Source of the DNA: Anaspis maculata | Lineage: Eukaryota; Arthropoda; Insecta; Coleoptera; Scraptiidae | Length of the DNA: 64,000 nt | Assembly (NCBI GenBank): GCA_949128115.1 | Contig: OX421961.1 | Span: 125,367,050-125,431,049, forward strand | Reading direction: 5' to 3' | Shown here: positions 46,161 through 56,900 of the stretch, in pieces | Layout of the letters: every line of letters begins with the position of its first letter | Numbering within the stretch: position 1 is the stretch's first letter | Made by a program: the position numbers and the translations under genes | Notes under the pieces: generated by a model | Databases searched by the model: none | What the model saw: the letters and a program-made list of their open reading frames with translations, nothing else | What the model was told of the DNA's origin: nothing

Positions 46161-46335
46161 GCGAAGTGAAACTTGGCATTGCGGGGGAGGGATGATCCAA
46201 TGAGCTTCAGCAAAAATATTGACGATCTCTGCACAAGTTCTTTTGTAATTTTGTTGAAGAGACACCAGACTATACACAGGGGTTTCTTTGACGAGTTCTT
46301 TTCCTGGGTGTCTGTTTTTGAATCCGTCACTCTTT
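46161..46335 (+). repeat. Rep-D, copy 3
   Basis: Begins GCGAAGTGAAACTTGG. The poly-C of the other copies is replaced by a G-rich block, then CAATGAGCTTCAGCAAAAA and the GACACCAGACTATACACAGG segment repeat copy 1 almost base for base, to the GTGTCTGTTTTT end. Confidence 0.85.
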
Positions 46336-48744
46336 TTTTTCCTTTCACTGTAAGTTTGACGTGTTTCATTATTTTTGTTGAATTTTATTCGTTTATTTTC
46401 GTGTTTTGTTGTATTATTCTTGCATCATTTCATTATTTTATCACACTGCGTTCCATGCATTGGTTTTCTTGATTCTCCTTGTTTTGTTTGTGTTTCATTT
46501 CGTCATTCTGTAATTCTTCTTGTGTCAGGTGTTTTTTGAGAATAGAGACAAATATTTTTGAACTTTGCTTGGTTGGTTGGTTGGTTGGTTAGTCCATTTA
46601 TCCGTGTTTCATTGAATTTACAGCAACTTCCCCTAATTTGCGTTCTCGTCTAGAACAAAGAACTTGAGACGCAGGGTCCGAAGAAAAAAGGAAGGGCAAC
46701 GACGACCACAGCCAAAATCGTTGAAAAGTGGGTTACATTACAATATTTAGAACAATTATTATGATGTTGTGATGGTGAATAAAAAATTAAAACCCCACTT
46801 TGCACCCTTCTTAAATTGCTATATTCACACTGCTGTGAACGCGGAACAATAAATAAACACAATTTCGATATAAACATGTAGCAATTGCTGTACAACTCTA
46901 ATGAATAGTAATGGTCCACTTGGGGCTTTTATAATTTATTGGGTATAGGTTCTGTGCAGTATATTCGGAAATGCTGTGCGTGATAAAATCACCATGTTCA
47001 AGCCATACAATGTTGGCGATACCTATCCCATATACATAATAAAACCACCTATTTCCTCTCTATCCTCCATATCAATACATTATACCGCGCTAAGTTTAGA
47101 TCAGCATATCGATCGGACTTGTTTCGCTTCATTTGATGTTAATGTTATTATTTATAACTTCCACAGCGTTCGCATTCTTCTAATTGTAGCTCGCCTGGCT
47201 GCAATAATTACTTACCACCATCATCATCGACCTTTCTATACAGTTCGGGTAATAAATCACCGCGAGCCGAGTTATTAAGTGCCCGTTTAACTGTGGGATA
47301 TGCAAGTAGTAGCCATCCGCTGTGTCTGTGTATTTTATTTAATAAGTAATAACTAACATTAGCTTTATCCTTTCAACATATTGCACGCACTCATACTTGA
47401 AGGTGTGCTTATAAAAAGGTACTTTGAGATTGTAAAGCTACGATAGACCAGCAGGCATCGTACTACACGTATTGGTATAACCACAGGTATGACCTCAGAT
47501 ATGGGTCAAAAGTTTCAGGTCGCGCTCCATTATGTCTAAGTTATAATTATGATTTTTCAGTTTCAATAATCAGTGTTAACAACCAGGGAGATGGTACTAG
47601 GCTTAGGCTTCCCCACAACACTTGTAATTTCATAAGCAAAAAATGCAGAACTTCTTGGGAGACTCCAACGCTCAGTCAAGCAACGAACACGCAGATACAA
47701 TTTTGCATTATGTAGAATTTCATTCACAAATCATGAATGAACCAAGTTCAAAGCCCAAGAAATGCTCAGCTATGCAACTAATTATTTTGTACGCAAGTTA
47801 ATTAAATACTGAAATTTTCTCAGGGCGACGCTAGTTAAGTGCGCTGAGTGCATACCTATACCTAGTATAAATTTATTATCATAAAGAGGAAGTACATATA
47901 CATGCACTAAAAGCTAAGTAAGCAGGCACCATGCCTTTACACCACGTTTATGCTGGGATACAAAATAAAACGAATTGGAGTCATGCTACATTTAACTTCC
48001 GTTCCGTAACTTGGTGATGGCCTTTTTCCCTTTTTGTACTTATTGCTTTATTTCTCTAAATTAGTCCGAGCGCATCCCAGGAACGTTTGCTCTCTGTTTT
48101 AATGGGTGCATATTTATACAAGAGAGGCGAAATGCAATTGCCTGGAATGATGTTATAGGTATAAGGTATATAACAGGCATTCCTTTAGTGTTCCGCGGCA
48201 TTTAAGTAATTTATCATTTGGGCGGAGCGACAGGTGCGTTTTGGAGATAATGTAGATTGTCAACCCTACACCGTGCGGTGATTAATTTTATTACACCCCG
48301 CGTTTGTGTCAAATATAAGGCTCGGGAAATCTGCGTTGCAAGCGGAGGAAGGGTAATTAATAGGATTCCTAATAAGCGCTGATCTATAAGAAAATTTCTC
48401 TTGAAATGTTCTACAGAAATCAGCAGCAAACTTTCGAAGTTTCCACTTGAACGGCCCGCAATAACGGGCTTATTATGCTTTGAGTGATGTACGGGGATTA
48501 GCTACTCAGGGAATTCAACAAAATGAAAGAGTATACTTTATGGCTGAGGAGGGAGCGGAAGTTCTCTCCTCTGGTCATCAAGAATGCAGAAGAACCACGC
48601 TAAAAAATTCTTGATTCACTGTGATTTGAAAGGTCCTGTTGCATTTCCTGGAGACTCCGACTCGAGGATAAGCGACAAACCTACACGATTGGAAGAAGAG
48701 CCGCATGTCGGGAGCTTGCCGGAGCTGGTAGACAAGCAGAAGTA
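46336..48744. other. Single-copy DNA with a TTGG microsatellite
   Basis: A (GGTT)n tract lies at about 46,570-46,591. The rest is AT-rich DNA with no supported gene. 48,648-48,730 is a weak Rep-C copy (CTGGAGACTCCGACTCGAGG) directly next to the following fold-back. Confidence 0.45.
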
Positions 48745-50248
48745 TACAGGGATGTCCTGAAATTAGACCGCAATATTTGACCAGGTCATTCTACGTCAAA
48801 AAAAGGAAGAGGAGTTCCAATAAACATGGGTCGAATAATGCCCCCTTGGGGAGCTAGAGCCCCTCAAAGAGGTAAACCTGATGATGGTTTTTTTGCAAAT
48901 ATCTCCGAATCTTGCCAAGATAAAATGACAAAATGTAGTTTAACCGCTACACGTTATAAGCTCAAGGTAATGCTGTGAAAAAGATTACCACATTTGATCA
49001 GGGACGTCCAACAAATGGGTAACGGGGGGTGAATTTAGCTTCATTTCTTCTGATCATGACTTTTTTTGAATTTTGATTAGGACATCTGGAAAATCGGAGT
49101 TTTCTATGCAACAAGGTTCTCCTGTACTATTTTATTCGACGCACCGTTTTCGAGATAAATCACTTGGAAGAAAACTTCACCTGAGATTCTCCTGAAATTT
49201 TCAAATCCCGAGTATAGAAATCAGAGCAATAACACAACTGTGTTTTCTTGGGCCAAAAACAGAGAGAAACGTTCCAAAAAAAGTGGGCTGAAAGTGCTTC
49301 TTCGGGGATCTAAAGCTCCTTGGAAAGGTAACTTGTCGAAATAAAATGAATCGCGCTCTAAGGGCTCTAAGTCCCCTAGGGAGCCTTTTTAAACCCATCT
49401 TTATTAGAACGTTTCTCCCTCTTTTTGGTCCAAGAAAACACAGTTGGTGTTATTACTCTGATGATTTCTGTACTCGGGATTCGAAAATTTTGGAAGAATC
49501 TCAGGTAAAGTTTTCTTGAAAGTGATTTATCTTGAAAACGGTGCGTCGAATCAAAATAGTGAGTACATGAGGACTTTTTTCCCATGAAAAACTTTGATTT
49601 TCCAGATTTTCTTATCAAAATTCTAAAAAGTCATAAACAAACAAATGAGGCTAAATTCACCCCCCCCCCCACGTCTTCTCTTTGTTGGACGACACTGAAT
49701 ATTATTGTGAAAATCTCTTCCACAGCATTAAATTATAGTAGTTTACAATACGAGTTGGCAGTTAGATAAGTGGGTGTCAGACACGAAGCTGAAATTTGCA
49801 GAACGAGGGCGCAGCCCGAGTTCTGTAAGAGGCTGAGTGTCGGAAAGCATCTTTTGTAACAGGCCACGAGTGTTGGACAACATTTTACGTGTTTGTTCTA
49901 TTGAAAATTGTGAAATTTTTGTAATTTTTTAGGTTATTTTGACAAGTGTCAACTTGAATACATAAACTGTAATATCCATATACAACTTATATAAATGTCA
50001 TCACATCTCATGTATTAACACAACAAACACGTAAAGCTCATAACGTAGCGGTCAAATCAAATTTCCTCATTTTATCTTGGCAAGTTTCGGAGATATTTGC
50101 AAAAAAACATCATCATGTTTCCCCCTTCAAGAGGTTCTAGCTCCCTTAAGGGGTATTATTTGGCCCATGTTTAGTGGAACTTTTCTTCCTACTTTTTGAC
50201 GTAGAACAAGCTGGTCAAATACTGTGGTCTGATTTTGGGACACCTGTA
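48745..50248. repeat. Large fold-back, 1.5 kb, TACAGG ends
   Basis: Starts TACAGGGATGTCCTGAAATT and ends with a close complement ending CACCTGTA. The arms pair around about 49,340: for example AATAACACAACTGTGTTTTC at about 49,229 pairs with its mirror at 49,435, and TTTTGCAAATATCTCCGA pairs with 50,090. About 300 bp in the right arm (49,735-50,033) has no partner. The ends resemble Tc1/mariner-type termini (inference); no transposase is seen. Confidence 0.88.
49735..50033. other. Unpaired insert in the right arm of the 1.5 kb fold-back
   Basis: The arm partner at 48,930-48,990 is contiguous, whereas the right arm is split between CCACAGCATTA and AGCTCATAACG. The insert carries a strong hairpin near 49,799-49,826 (CAGAAC...GTTCTG around GGGCGCAGCCC). 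No coding or target duplication is certain. Confidence 0.55.
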
Positions 50249-50832
50249 TAGAAGTCGAAATGTTTTCATCACTTTTCGTCGGCTTCATAGAACATCCTAT
50301 ACAGGGTGTTTCATGACTTATACGACATAGCTTAAGGATAGATCCAGTTTTTTGAGGCGGATCCGGATCTGGCTTCGAAATTTTTCTAAGATCCTGCGTT
50401 TCAAAGTTACAGGGTGATTTATGTATTTTGGTCAAAACTTTGATAGGTCATAACTTTGGAGCAAATGAATGGAATCGAATGAAATTTGACAGGAAATGTC
50501 TCTTACCACGAACAATCACAATGACCAACAAGGCATGAAAAAATTCAGGGCCGGACTAAAAAAAATGGCCCCCATCAATTCTTGGGGCAAAAAAGCCATT
50601 TTCGCATCGGAAAGTTAAAAAAATGCCATTGTATTTGGAAAGTTGAGAAAAAATGCTACAGAATCAGCTATCCAATACGAACGGCACACCTCAGTAGGTT
50701 TAGTAAAAAAATAAAATAAAAAAAATTAAAAATTTTAATGGCGATATTTTCTGAATGATTTGAGATAATTCATCGCAATTAGTACTTTTCAAACAGGAAA
50801 CGAGCAACATTTGAATAAAAAATCAAAACTCC

Positions 50833-51415
50833 TAACAATAGGTGATAAATACATTACATGTTATTAACAAATGGTTTTCAAAATACCCTCCCCCAACTTC
50901 GACGCATTTTCCACATCTCGTCACTAAATGTCTAGTGGCTTTTCGAATGGTTGGTGTATTGTTCCGCGTTTCATTAGCAACTGCAATGATCTTTTCTCTA
51001 CAATCCTTCCTGGTATTCATTTCCGTCTTGTAGACCTCTAGATCTTTCATGCGGCCCCATACATAGTAATCTAGGACTGTGAGATCAGGAGATCTGGGAG
51101 CCAGGAATGAGGACCCCAGCGACCAATCCAGCCATGGGGGTACTCTGCGTACACGTGTTCTCTGACGTTTAATGAAAAATGAGGCGGTGCCCCATTTTGT
51201 TGAAAATAGGCAAAACATTTTGGAGGAAGTTTAGATAGCCTTCCCCCGTCAGCCGTTTCTCAAAGAAATGTAGCCCAATTAAAGTGTCGTCAACCACTCC
51301 GCACCACAAATTCAGTGAAAACCTCCGCTGAGAGTTCTTTTGTACCGTGGCATGAGGGTTTTCGTGTGCCCATAAGTGGGAATTTTTTAGCTTCAGTTAT
51401 AAAGGTTCTCTTCAT
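50833..51415 (-). pseudogene. Mariner-type transposase remnant, left arm
   Basis: Read on the minus strand from about 51,415: a TEAKKF-like segment, ENPHATVQ, LWCGVVDDTLIG (about 51,268-51,308), LTGEGYLNFLQN, then FQQNGAPPHF (about 51,170-51,210). After a frameshift come APRSPDLTVLDYYVWG (about 51,056-51,100) and the C-terminal helix region to the stop near 50,833. This is the catalytic domain that cuts and joins transposon DNA. Relatives have FQQDGAPPH; asparagine replaces that catalytic aspartate. The aspartate in LDYYVWG remains. The N-terminal DNA-binding half is missing. Confidence 0.88.
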
Positions 51416-51419
51416 TTTT

Positions 51420-51867
51420 TTTTGTTTCTCCTCGGTTCCGTTTCGCCACCCGCGTTGTGCGAGGGCGATTTCGGACTTCTCATTATTGTTATTGTGTATC
51501 ACTCCATTTTTCAACCCACAACCTACCCTACCGTGACGCGCTGGACATCAGCGGACCATGCACAGAGAGCGTTCTCTCCATCTCACGGCGCTGGACGTCA
51601 CAAGGTAGGTCTTTTTTAATTTTTTACTTCAATACCCAAGACAGTGCATCCCAGCTGAAACATCTCGGCGTGATTTTTTCAGAAACCGTTCAACCAATAC
51701 AATTCTTTTTTTGTGGAAATAAGCCCTAAGTCTAAGCTTCAATTAGAGAGGTGCCGGTGTCTGCAGTTGCTCTACTTCCCAAAATATGGCAATTTGAACA
51801 GGCCCCGAAACAACAGGCACATAATTATGGAGATTTATGATTAGCAAGAAGAACAATTCTACATCAG
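51420..51867. other. Central spacer of the mariner palindrome
   Basis: Not mariner-like and not self-complementary. It contains two similar short segments, CGCGCTGGACATCA and GGCGCTGGACGTCA, about 50 bp apart. Overlapping ORFs on both strands are unrecognised. Confidence 0.5.
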
Positions 51868-52239
51868 AATGCAATTGGAGCACTGTCTTAATTTCCCATC
51901 AAACGCCAGAGAATACTTGGATGCAGAATACCCCCATCGCTGGATTGGTCGCGGGGGTCCTCATTCCTGGCTCCCAGATCTCCTGATCTCACAGTCCTAG
52001 ATTACTATGTATGGGGCCGCATGAAAGATCTAGAGGTCTACAAGACGGAAATGAATACCAGGAAGGATTGTAGAGAAAAGATCATTGTAGCTGCTAATGA
52101 AACGCGGAACAATACACCAACCATTCGAAAAGCCACTAGACATTTAGTGACGAGATGTGGAAAATGCGTCGAAGTTGGGGGCGGGTATTTTGAAAACCAT
52201 TCGTTAATAACATGTAATGTATTTTTCACCTATTGTTAG
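51868..52239 (+). pseudogene. Mariner-type transposase remnant, right arm
   Basis: Plus-strand mirror of the left-arm copy: NAREYLDAEYPHRWIGRGG near 51,900-51,960, then a frameshift, PRSPDLTVLDYYVWG and the same C-terminal sequence to TAG 52,237. Differences from the left arm are few, so the duplication is recent or has been homogenised. The sequence before 51,868 does not continue the protein. Confidence 0.85.
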
Positions 52240-52764
52240 GAGTTTTGATTTTTTATTCAAATGTTGCTCGTTTCCTGTTTGAAAAGTACTAATTGCGATG
52301 AATTATCTCAAATCATTCAGGAAATATCGCTATTAAAAATTTTTTTTATTTTATTTTTTACTAAACCTACTGAGGTGTGCCGTTCGTATTGGATAGCTGA
52401 TTCTGTAGCATTTTTTCTCAACTTTCCAAATACAATGGCATTTTTTCAACTTTCCGATGCGAAAATGGCTTTTTTGCCCCAAGAATTGATGGGGGCCATT
52501 TTTTTTAGTCCGGCCCTGGATTTTTTAATGCCATGTTGGTCATTGTAATTGTTCGTGGTAAGAGACATTTCCTGTCAAATTTCATTCGATTCCATTCATT
52601 TGCTCCAAAGTTATGACCTATCAAAGTTTTGACCAAAATACATAAATCACCCTGTAACTTTGAAACGCAGGATCTTAGAAAAATTTCGAAGCCAGATCCG
52701 GATCCGCCTCAAAAAACTGGATCTATCCTTAAGCTATGTCGTATAAGTCATGAAACACCCTGTA

Positions 52765-53382
52765 TAATATTGTCGGATTGCGATACTTTTAAGACCCCTG
52801 TGCATCCACATGAAAATGGAATTAAACTTTTTGATGCTAAAGTCGCATGCTTCGCGATTAATTTCTTGGATATTTCCGTTTCAAAATTAAATTTCGTTCA
52901 TTAGGTGCATTACCTGCTGACAGTTACCATTTTACGTTTTTTTTTCTATGCTACGTGTTTGTCTTTGATAAATAATTCTCGTTTATTCCCTTTGTATAAT
53001 CAGAGTGACTGTATAACATGCCATTTGGTAATTATGTTATAATATGACAAATGTAATCAAATCAGCATTATTTCATTAGCCACATGAAAAAAGACCAAAA
53101 CAAATGAAAACACGGGCCCGTGCATCCCGTAACTGCGGCTAATTAGCACTACTAATTAATGCTCCAATTTCCACACGTATACAACGTAACGTATACGCCA
53201 CAGATAGTAGCTACCTATCTACCAAACTAATTAGACTTGGGGCAGAATGCATGAAAATGGAAATAAAAAGGAATTAAATTAAATCATGAGGAAGCGGCAT
53301 CAAAATACTTTTTTCCACTACTAGCCGTGAAGTACATCATTATTAACCTGTCCCTCGACTAGGATGGCGATTTTCAAGTAGT
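52765..53382. other. Single-copy AT-rich DNA
   Basis: No supported gene or repeat partner. Confidence 0.4.
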
Positions 53383-53522
53383 AAAAAAAATTCTATATAA
53401 ACCACGGTCGAGAAAATTATTATAGCTTCAGCGCCTTATATCCCTCAGCTGCGCTTCGGGATCTAAACTGGCGCTTCAGCTATAATAATACTTTCTCAAC
53501 CTTGGTATATAATATACTATTT
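53383..53522. repeat. Small hairpin element, about 0.13 kb
   Basis: The left arm CACGGTCGAGAAAATTATTA...GCTTCAGCGCC pairs with GGCGCTTCAGCTATAATAAT...CTCAACCTTGG. A loop of about 40 bp contains CCTCAGCTGCGCTTCGGGAT. The right end carries GGTATATAATATACT, which also occurs in the core of the 1.6 kb fold-back at 36,065. Confidence 0.8.
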
Positions 53523-54049
53523 CACGTGGCCGCGGGAGGCGTGAAGTGCTAATTTTTGCCATCAGCGGACCTGGAAAAAACAATTTGGTGCCCGCGCAAG
53601 CTTCACCATTTTAATGGTTTCAACGAAATTACAGATTCTTTGAAATACAAATTGTGTTGAACATCAGCCTTTGAAATTTCAAAGGGCCTTTAATCATCTA
53701 CAGTGAGAAAAGAGTGTTTCTCATAATGAATTCATGGTTGATTTTGGTCTGATTTGTGAGAAAAAACTTGAATGAGCAAGCCTGAATGAAATCCCAGTGA
53801 AGACTTGACGCTAGCTGTTCTCAATCCCATTTTGACAGAAAAAAGAGTAACTGTTACGAAACTAGCTGGAGACCATGACGTGCGATGAGACACACACCTG
53901 CATAATTGGCGGAGGAGCCGTACATCGGAAGCTGGCAAAATATTCGCTGAGCCGATCTTCTAGACGAATATAGGTGGAATGTACCGGAATGGAAACAAGA
54001 ACATTCGAGGTGTTCCTGGAAGAAGTCCGGAATACTACGAAACGCAGAA
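53523..54049. other. Unrecognised DNA with a Rep-C copy at 53,852-53,940
   Basis: 53,852-53,940 on the plus strand matches the minus strand of 16,560-16,655 (CGAAACTAGCTGGAGACCAT, GGCGGAGGAGCCGTACATCG). In one frame it retains KLAGDHD and THTCIIGGGAVH, interrupted by a stop. The remainder has no partner. Confidence 0.5.
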
Positions 54050-54940
54050 GCGGGTACACAGGATGTTTCCAAATTAGTGTTACAGACATCTGGAGCTAAT
54101 TTTCCATGAACAATCAAGCTGAAAAGTAATGAATAAAAATATTCTACGATACCTCGCTAAAGAGATATGGGCCGACAAAGTTGAACTTTGAAAATCGATA
54201 TCTTTTTTATGACAACTTCTGGGTTTCTAAGCCGAATTCGATTAAACTTGGTACAATAAATAATTTTGAACCAGATACTTGCTATTCAGTTAACAAAGCT
54301 TTTCTCAGAGCTGATCTGTCCAAGTGGCGTAAATATTTGAGAAGTTGGCCTATTTTCCCACCTAGTTTTTACGCCATTAAATATTTTTCTAAAATAATGA
54401 AATATTTCAGATTGTGCGTAGGTACAAAACTGAGAAAAAACTAGGATTCCAATTTTTGATTATAGACTTACTTTTCGAGTTATTTAACCTTAAATGTTTA
54501 AAAACTCCTCGAAAATTTCAAATGTTGAAGGCTTAAGAATTTAAATTGAAGAAATTCACGACTTTGCAAGAGCAACTTTTTCTTACAAATAAGGCGCAAA
54601 ATTAAAAAATGTCATTATTTTAGGAAAAAGTGTTTAGTGGCGTAGAAAATATGTGGAAAAAATGACCACCTTCTCAATATCTACTCCACTGGACAGTTCG
54701 TAGGAAAGCTTCGATTATCAAACAAAAAGTATTAGTTTCAAAATAACCTGGACCAATTTTGGTCAAAACAGCCAAGAATCTTGGAAATTATCAAAAAAAA
54801 TTAAGTTTAACATTGACAGTATACCCTCAACGAAGGATAGTAGAATATTCTTGGTCATTACATCCCGGCTTTATTTTTTATGAGGAATCAGCTCACGAAG
54901 TCTGCAACACTGATTTGGAAACATCCTGTATGTACCGGTT
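54050..54940. repeat. Fold-back element, 0.87 kb, ACAGGATGTTTCC ends
   Basis: ACAGGATGTTTCCAAATTAG at 54,058 is mirrored, ending CATCCTGT at 54,929, with weaker pairing (GGTAC) just outside. The arms of about 0.4 kb pair around about 54,495; for example the AAGTGGCGTAAATATTTGAG region pairs with 54,640-54,700. An 87-codon ORF in the left arm is unrecognised. Confidence 0.85.
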
Positions 54941-55564
54941 GTGACAAACTTATGGTTCCAAAATGTCTCCCCAAAAAGATACAAGGTGTTGTAGATGGTT
55001 CAACAGATTTTAATCAATTTTGAACCAAAGTTCACAAAAATTGGTTTCTATCGAACAATAACAACGCGCTAGGTACGTCAAACATTCTTAGAGCTGAAAA
55101 TAGTAAAGGATGCTCCAGACTCGAGACATTTGGGTTTCAAACTCCAAGAAACATCTCGAAATCCCCACTTTCAAGAGACTTAAAATTTTGTTTCCCGGAA
55201 ACTTCTGTTTTCTAAGTAAAAATGGTGATTCATCATTTTAAAACACCTAGACAACCCATTTCAGTTGAGGAATCAATAATGTTGGAAGTGGGGAAACGTT
55301 CCTTGGAAATGACACAAATGACACGGAAAATTGACACGAAACGTTGGCAAGGAAATGTCGTGTTTCCGGAAATATTTCCGTGGCATAAGAAGCATCGCAA
55401 TTTGCGGGAAATATTTCCCTTTACGAGAAAATTTTCAATTTCCAGTAGAATGACCATTTTCAAAAATGCAAAATGTACGCCGCTCACTTGAAATTACGAA
55501 AATGTCTACTGATAGGGCATCAAAAAATAAGTGAACTTTCTTCAGGGCACTTTATTTGAAAACG
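54941..55564. other. Single-copy DNA, nothing recognised
   Basis: Two antiparallel ORFs at 55,222-55,491 and 55,233-55,487 shadow each other; a GGAAATATTTCC motif recurs. No family recognised. Confidence 0.4.
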
Positions 55565-56900
55565 TACAGGTGTTCACGTTAAGATTGACCCCCCCCCCCC
55601 CCATTAGCCGAAGCTTATCTCTGAACCAATTTCAAAAATAAAAACTAATTCTTGAAGGATTTCTGCTGAATTTTTCAAATTTGTCCATACAAATTGTCTA
55701 GATCCCAAATATGCAGGGTGTTGCACAAAAATCACTATGTTTTTATTACATTCACATTTATTTAAATAATGCAATGAATGAATGGATGCAAACTTTTGTC
55801 CTCAATAGAAAATATATTACAACTTACGGGTTCATTTTTCAAAAAAATTATAGGTTGTTGGGAAAAAATCTCAAAATCCATTTGATTGTGATTTTTCTAT
55901 ATTTTAAACTGTTACATTGACTATATAACGCATAGGTAACTAGACTGTGTTTCAGCCAATGAGATGCACGGATTCGGGGTACCAAAAGGATATCACAGCG
56001 ATGATAAAAAACAATTGAATTTATCACCGATTTCGGCTTGTTTACCTCCTGTCAGATTGATTTCATTTAAGGTTAACTTTTATTTTGAATGTGAACTGTT
56101 GAAAATACATAAAAAATATACCAATGGGATACTAATGAAAGAGTTTAAAACGTGATTACATACCCCAAAAGGGGGTTCCTGTACAAAATATATAACAGAT
56201 ACAGCATTCGTCTGTGGTGTTGATGTGGACACAAGCATTCAGATCAGAGGAATGTCACATTGGGTGGATTTACACGGGATCTGCTCGTAACATGAAAAAT
56301 CATGTCCATGCAATACGCTTTACTAACGATGGACGAATCTTTGTATTGCTATTTTGTAATGCATATAGACACTAAATAGGTGAACCTTAGATTTGCCTTG
56401 AAATGTCTGATGTAAGTATACAATTCAATTTTTTCAATTTGTTATATAGTCTTGCTAAATTTAACTCGTGGTATGATTATTAATCGATGATATTTTCTCA
56501 TGGAATCGAGCATGGAATCGATGCTGCACATTCAACTCCTGCTACGCACTGCTACCGCAGTGCTCCGCAGTCGTTGAATCTGCAGGCACGATTCCATTCG
56601 AAATTATCATCGATGATAATCATACCACTTGTTATATTATTACTGACTATATTTTGACAGTCTGTTTGTCAAGTAAATTCGTGAGTGTCATATTTCGCTC
56701 TGTAATCAAGATAAAAGTCTTCCTCGACTGCATGGTAATGAGAATTTTTTCCGACACCCTGTGAATTGATGGTTTGGAAATTTTTTATGGACAAATTCAA
56801 AAAATTCAGCAAAACTCCTTCAAGAATCAGTTTTTTTTCAATTGTCCCAGAGATAAGGCAGCTAGTGGGGGGTAAATCTTAATGTAAACATCACCCTGTA
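55565..56900. repeat. Nested TACAGG-ended element, 1.34 kb
   Basis: The outer arms 55,565-55,711 and about 56,759-56,900 are reverse complements (TACAGGTGTTCACGTTAAGA and mirror, including a poly-C/G run). The inner block 55,713-56,758 has its own ends CAGGGTGTTGCACAAAAATC and a complement-like TTTTTTCCGACACCCTG, so it looks like a second element nested in the hairpin of the first. The inner block encodes nothing recognised. Confidence 0.75.
56468..56628. repeat. 161 bp hairpin with GC-rich core
   Basis: GTGGTATGATTATTAATCGA pairs with the complement ending at 56,628. Both stems include ATCGATGATA-like sequence and a GGAATCG/CGATTCC pair. The loop (about 56,520-56,580) is GC-richer with repeated GCTGC/GCAGT motifs. 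It sits inside the nested element above. Confidence 0.75.

Larger units (their letters stand above)
50300..52764. mobile_element. Head-to-head palindrome of a mariner-type element, 2.46 kb
   Basis: Starts TACAGGGTGTTTCATGACTT and ends with its complement. The arms of about 0.92 kb (50,300-51,220 and about 51,868-52,764) are near-identical reverse complements, and each carries the C-terminal half of the same mariner-type transposase facing outward. A second, internal CAGGGTGATTTATG motif is also mirrored (50,410 and about 52,650). The central 0.45 kb is unrelated to the arms. The structure is what an inverted duplication of one element, or two opposed insertions, would leave. Neither half can encode an active enzyme. 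Confidence 0.9.

Noticed and set aside
45832..46369. ORFs of 123-170 codons on both strands encoding 10-residue repeats
   Set aside because: They are the translation of a stop-free 10 bp minisatellite; every frame is open and composition is purely repetitive.
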